Assembly (NCBI GenBank): GCA_030668425.1
Contig: DAOUTY010000110.1
Coordinates: 1 to 6,072 of the forward strand
Direction: 5' to 3'
Source: Chloroflexota bacterium
GTDB lineage: Bacteria > Chloroflexota > Dehalococcoidia > SZUA-161
Length of the DNA: 6,072 nucleotides
Shown: positions 5,928 to 6,072 of the stretch, piece after piece
How positions within the stretch are numbered: the first letter of the stretch is position 1
How the letters are laid out: each line of letters opens with the position of its first letter
Program-made: the position numbers and the translations under genes
The notes under the pieces: generated by a model
What the model saw: only the letters and a program-made list of their open reading frames with translations
Told to the model about the DNA's origin: nothing
The model's database searches: none

Positions 5928-6072
5928 TTAGTCCTCTAACACGGCGACAACGCGGCTCCAGCCGGCGCTTCCGCCGGTGAGCTTTACCGGAAAGCAGGCC
6001 ACTTTGAAACCGAAGGGGTGCGGAAGCTGGTCCAGGTTAGCCAGCTTCTCAATGTGACAGTATTCCTTATCC
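5928..6072 (-). CDS. C-terminal end of a cyclase / kynurenine-formamidase-like protein (partial)
   Basis: Only the last 47 codons are in the window; the gene enters from the right edge and ends with TAA at 5930-5928. The peptide contains YCHIEKLANLDQLP (4-17), FKVACFPVKLTGGSAGWSR (22-40) and VVAVLED (41-47). This is the typical tail of the cyclase family (Pfam PF04199): a conserved Glu followed by 'NL..L', a beta strand with 'P.K..GG' and a final strand. Members include arylformamidases and metal-dependent hydrolases. E8 probably corresponds to the family's distal metal-binding glutamate (inference). The HxGTHxDxxxH-type metal site lies outside the window, so activity cannot be assessed. The stop lies 41 nt before the methyltransferase RBS-associated ATG, so the two may be co-transcribed. 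Confidence 0.8.
   Translation of the reverse strand, partial: DKEYCHIEKLANLDQLPHPFGFKVACFPVKLTGGSAGWSRVVAVLED

Overview
This window looks like chromosomal DNA from an anaerobic bacterium, possibly a Chloroflexota/Dehalococcoidia-type metagenomic lineage (low confidence, no marker gene present). The reasons are an EtfA subunit carrying an N-terminal two-cluster ferredoxin domain, a 'long-form' glucose-1-phosphate thymidylyltransferase, a short RmlC-like epimerase, and dispersed intergenic palindromic repeats of the types 'GTCATTGCGAG...AGCAATC' and 'GTAGGGTGGGT...ACCCACC'.

Layout. Positions 1-219 are non-coding and packed with two inverted-repeat structures. Positions 220-1407 (+) encode an electron-transfer flavoprotein alpha subunit fused to a 2[4Fe-4S] ferredoxin; no etfB is visible beside it in this window. 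A 229-bp convergent intergenic region (1408-1636) follows. On the minus strand, 4982 down to 1637 is a tight four-gene operon, read 5'->3' as rfbA (glucose-1-phosphate thymidylyltransferase), rfbC-like (3,5-epimerase), rfbD (4-dehydrorhamnose reductase) and rfbB (dTDP-glucose 4,6-dehydratase). rfbA and rfbC are 9 nt apart, and the other two junctions are 4-nt ATGA overlaps. A good sigma70-type promoter lies at 5021-5049, just upstream of rfbA. A 276-bp spacer (4983-5258) holds this promoter and a strong 40-nt palindrome (5116-5155). Further upstream on the minus strand are a class I SAM-dependent methyltransferase (5259-5852) whose ribosome-binding site and natural start are out of frame with the body of the gene (apparent single-base frameshift), and the C-terminal end of a cyclase/kynurenine-formamidase-like protein (5928-6072) cut by the window edge.

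How the genes work together. The four rfb products make a complete route from glucose-1-phosphate and dTTP to dTDP-L-rhamnose, the donor for rhamnose in cell-surface glycans. The ferredoxin-EtfA is an electron-transfer component, probably tied to a flavin-based dehydrogenase or reductase elsewhere. The methyltransferase and cyclase-family protein may be co-transcribed with each other (41-nt gap between the cyclase stop and the RBS-associated ATG), but their substrates cannot be told from sequence.

I see no clearly undescribed multi-gene system here. The points most worth a second look are the disrupted start of the methyltransferase, the 40-nt palindrome upstream of the rhamnose operon, the two repeat families that share a 12-nt core, and the short divergent RmlC.
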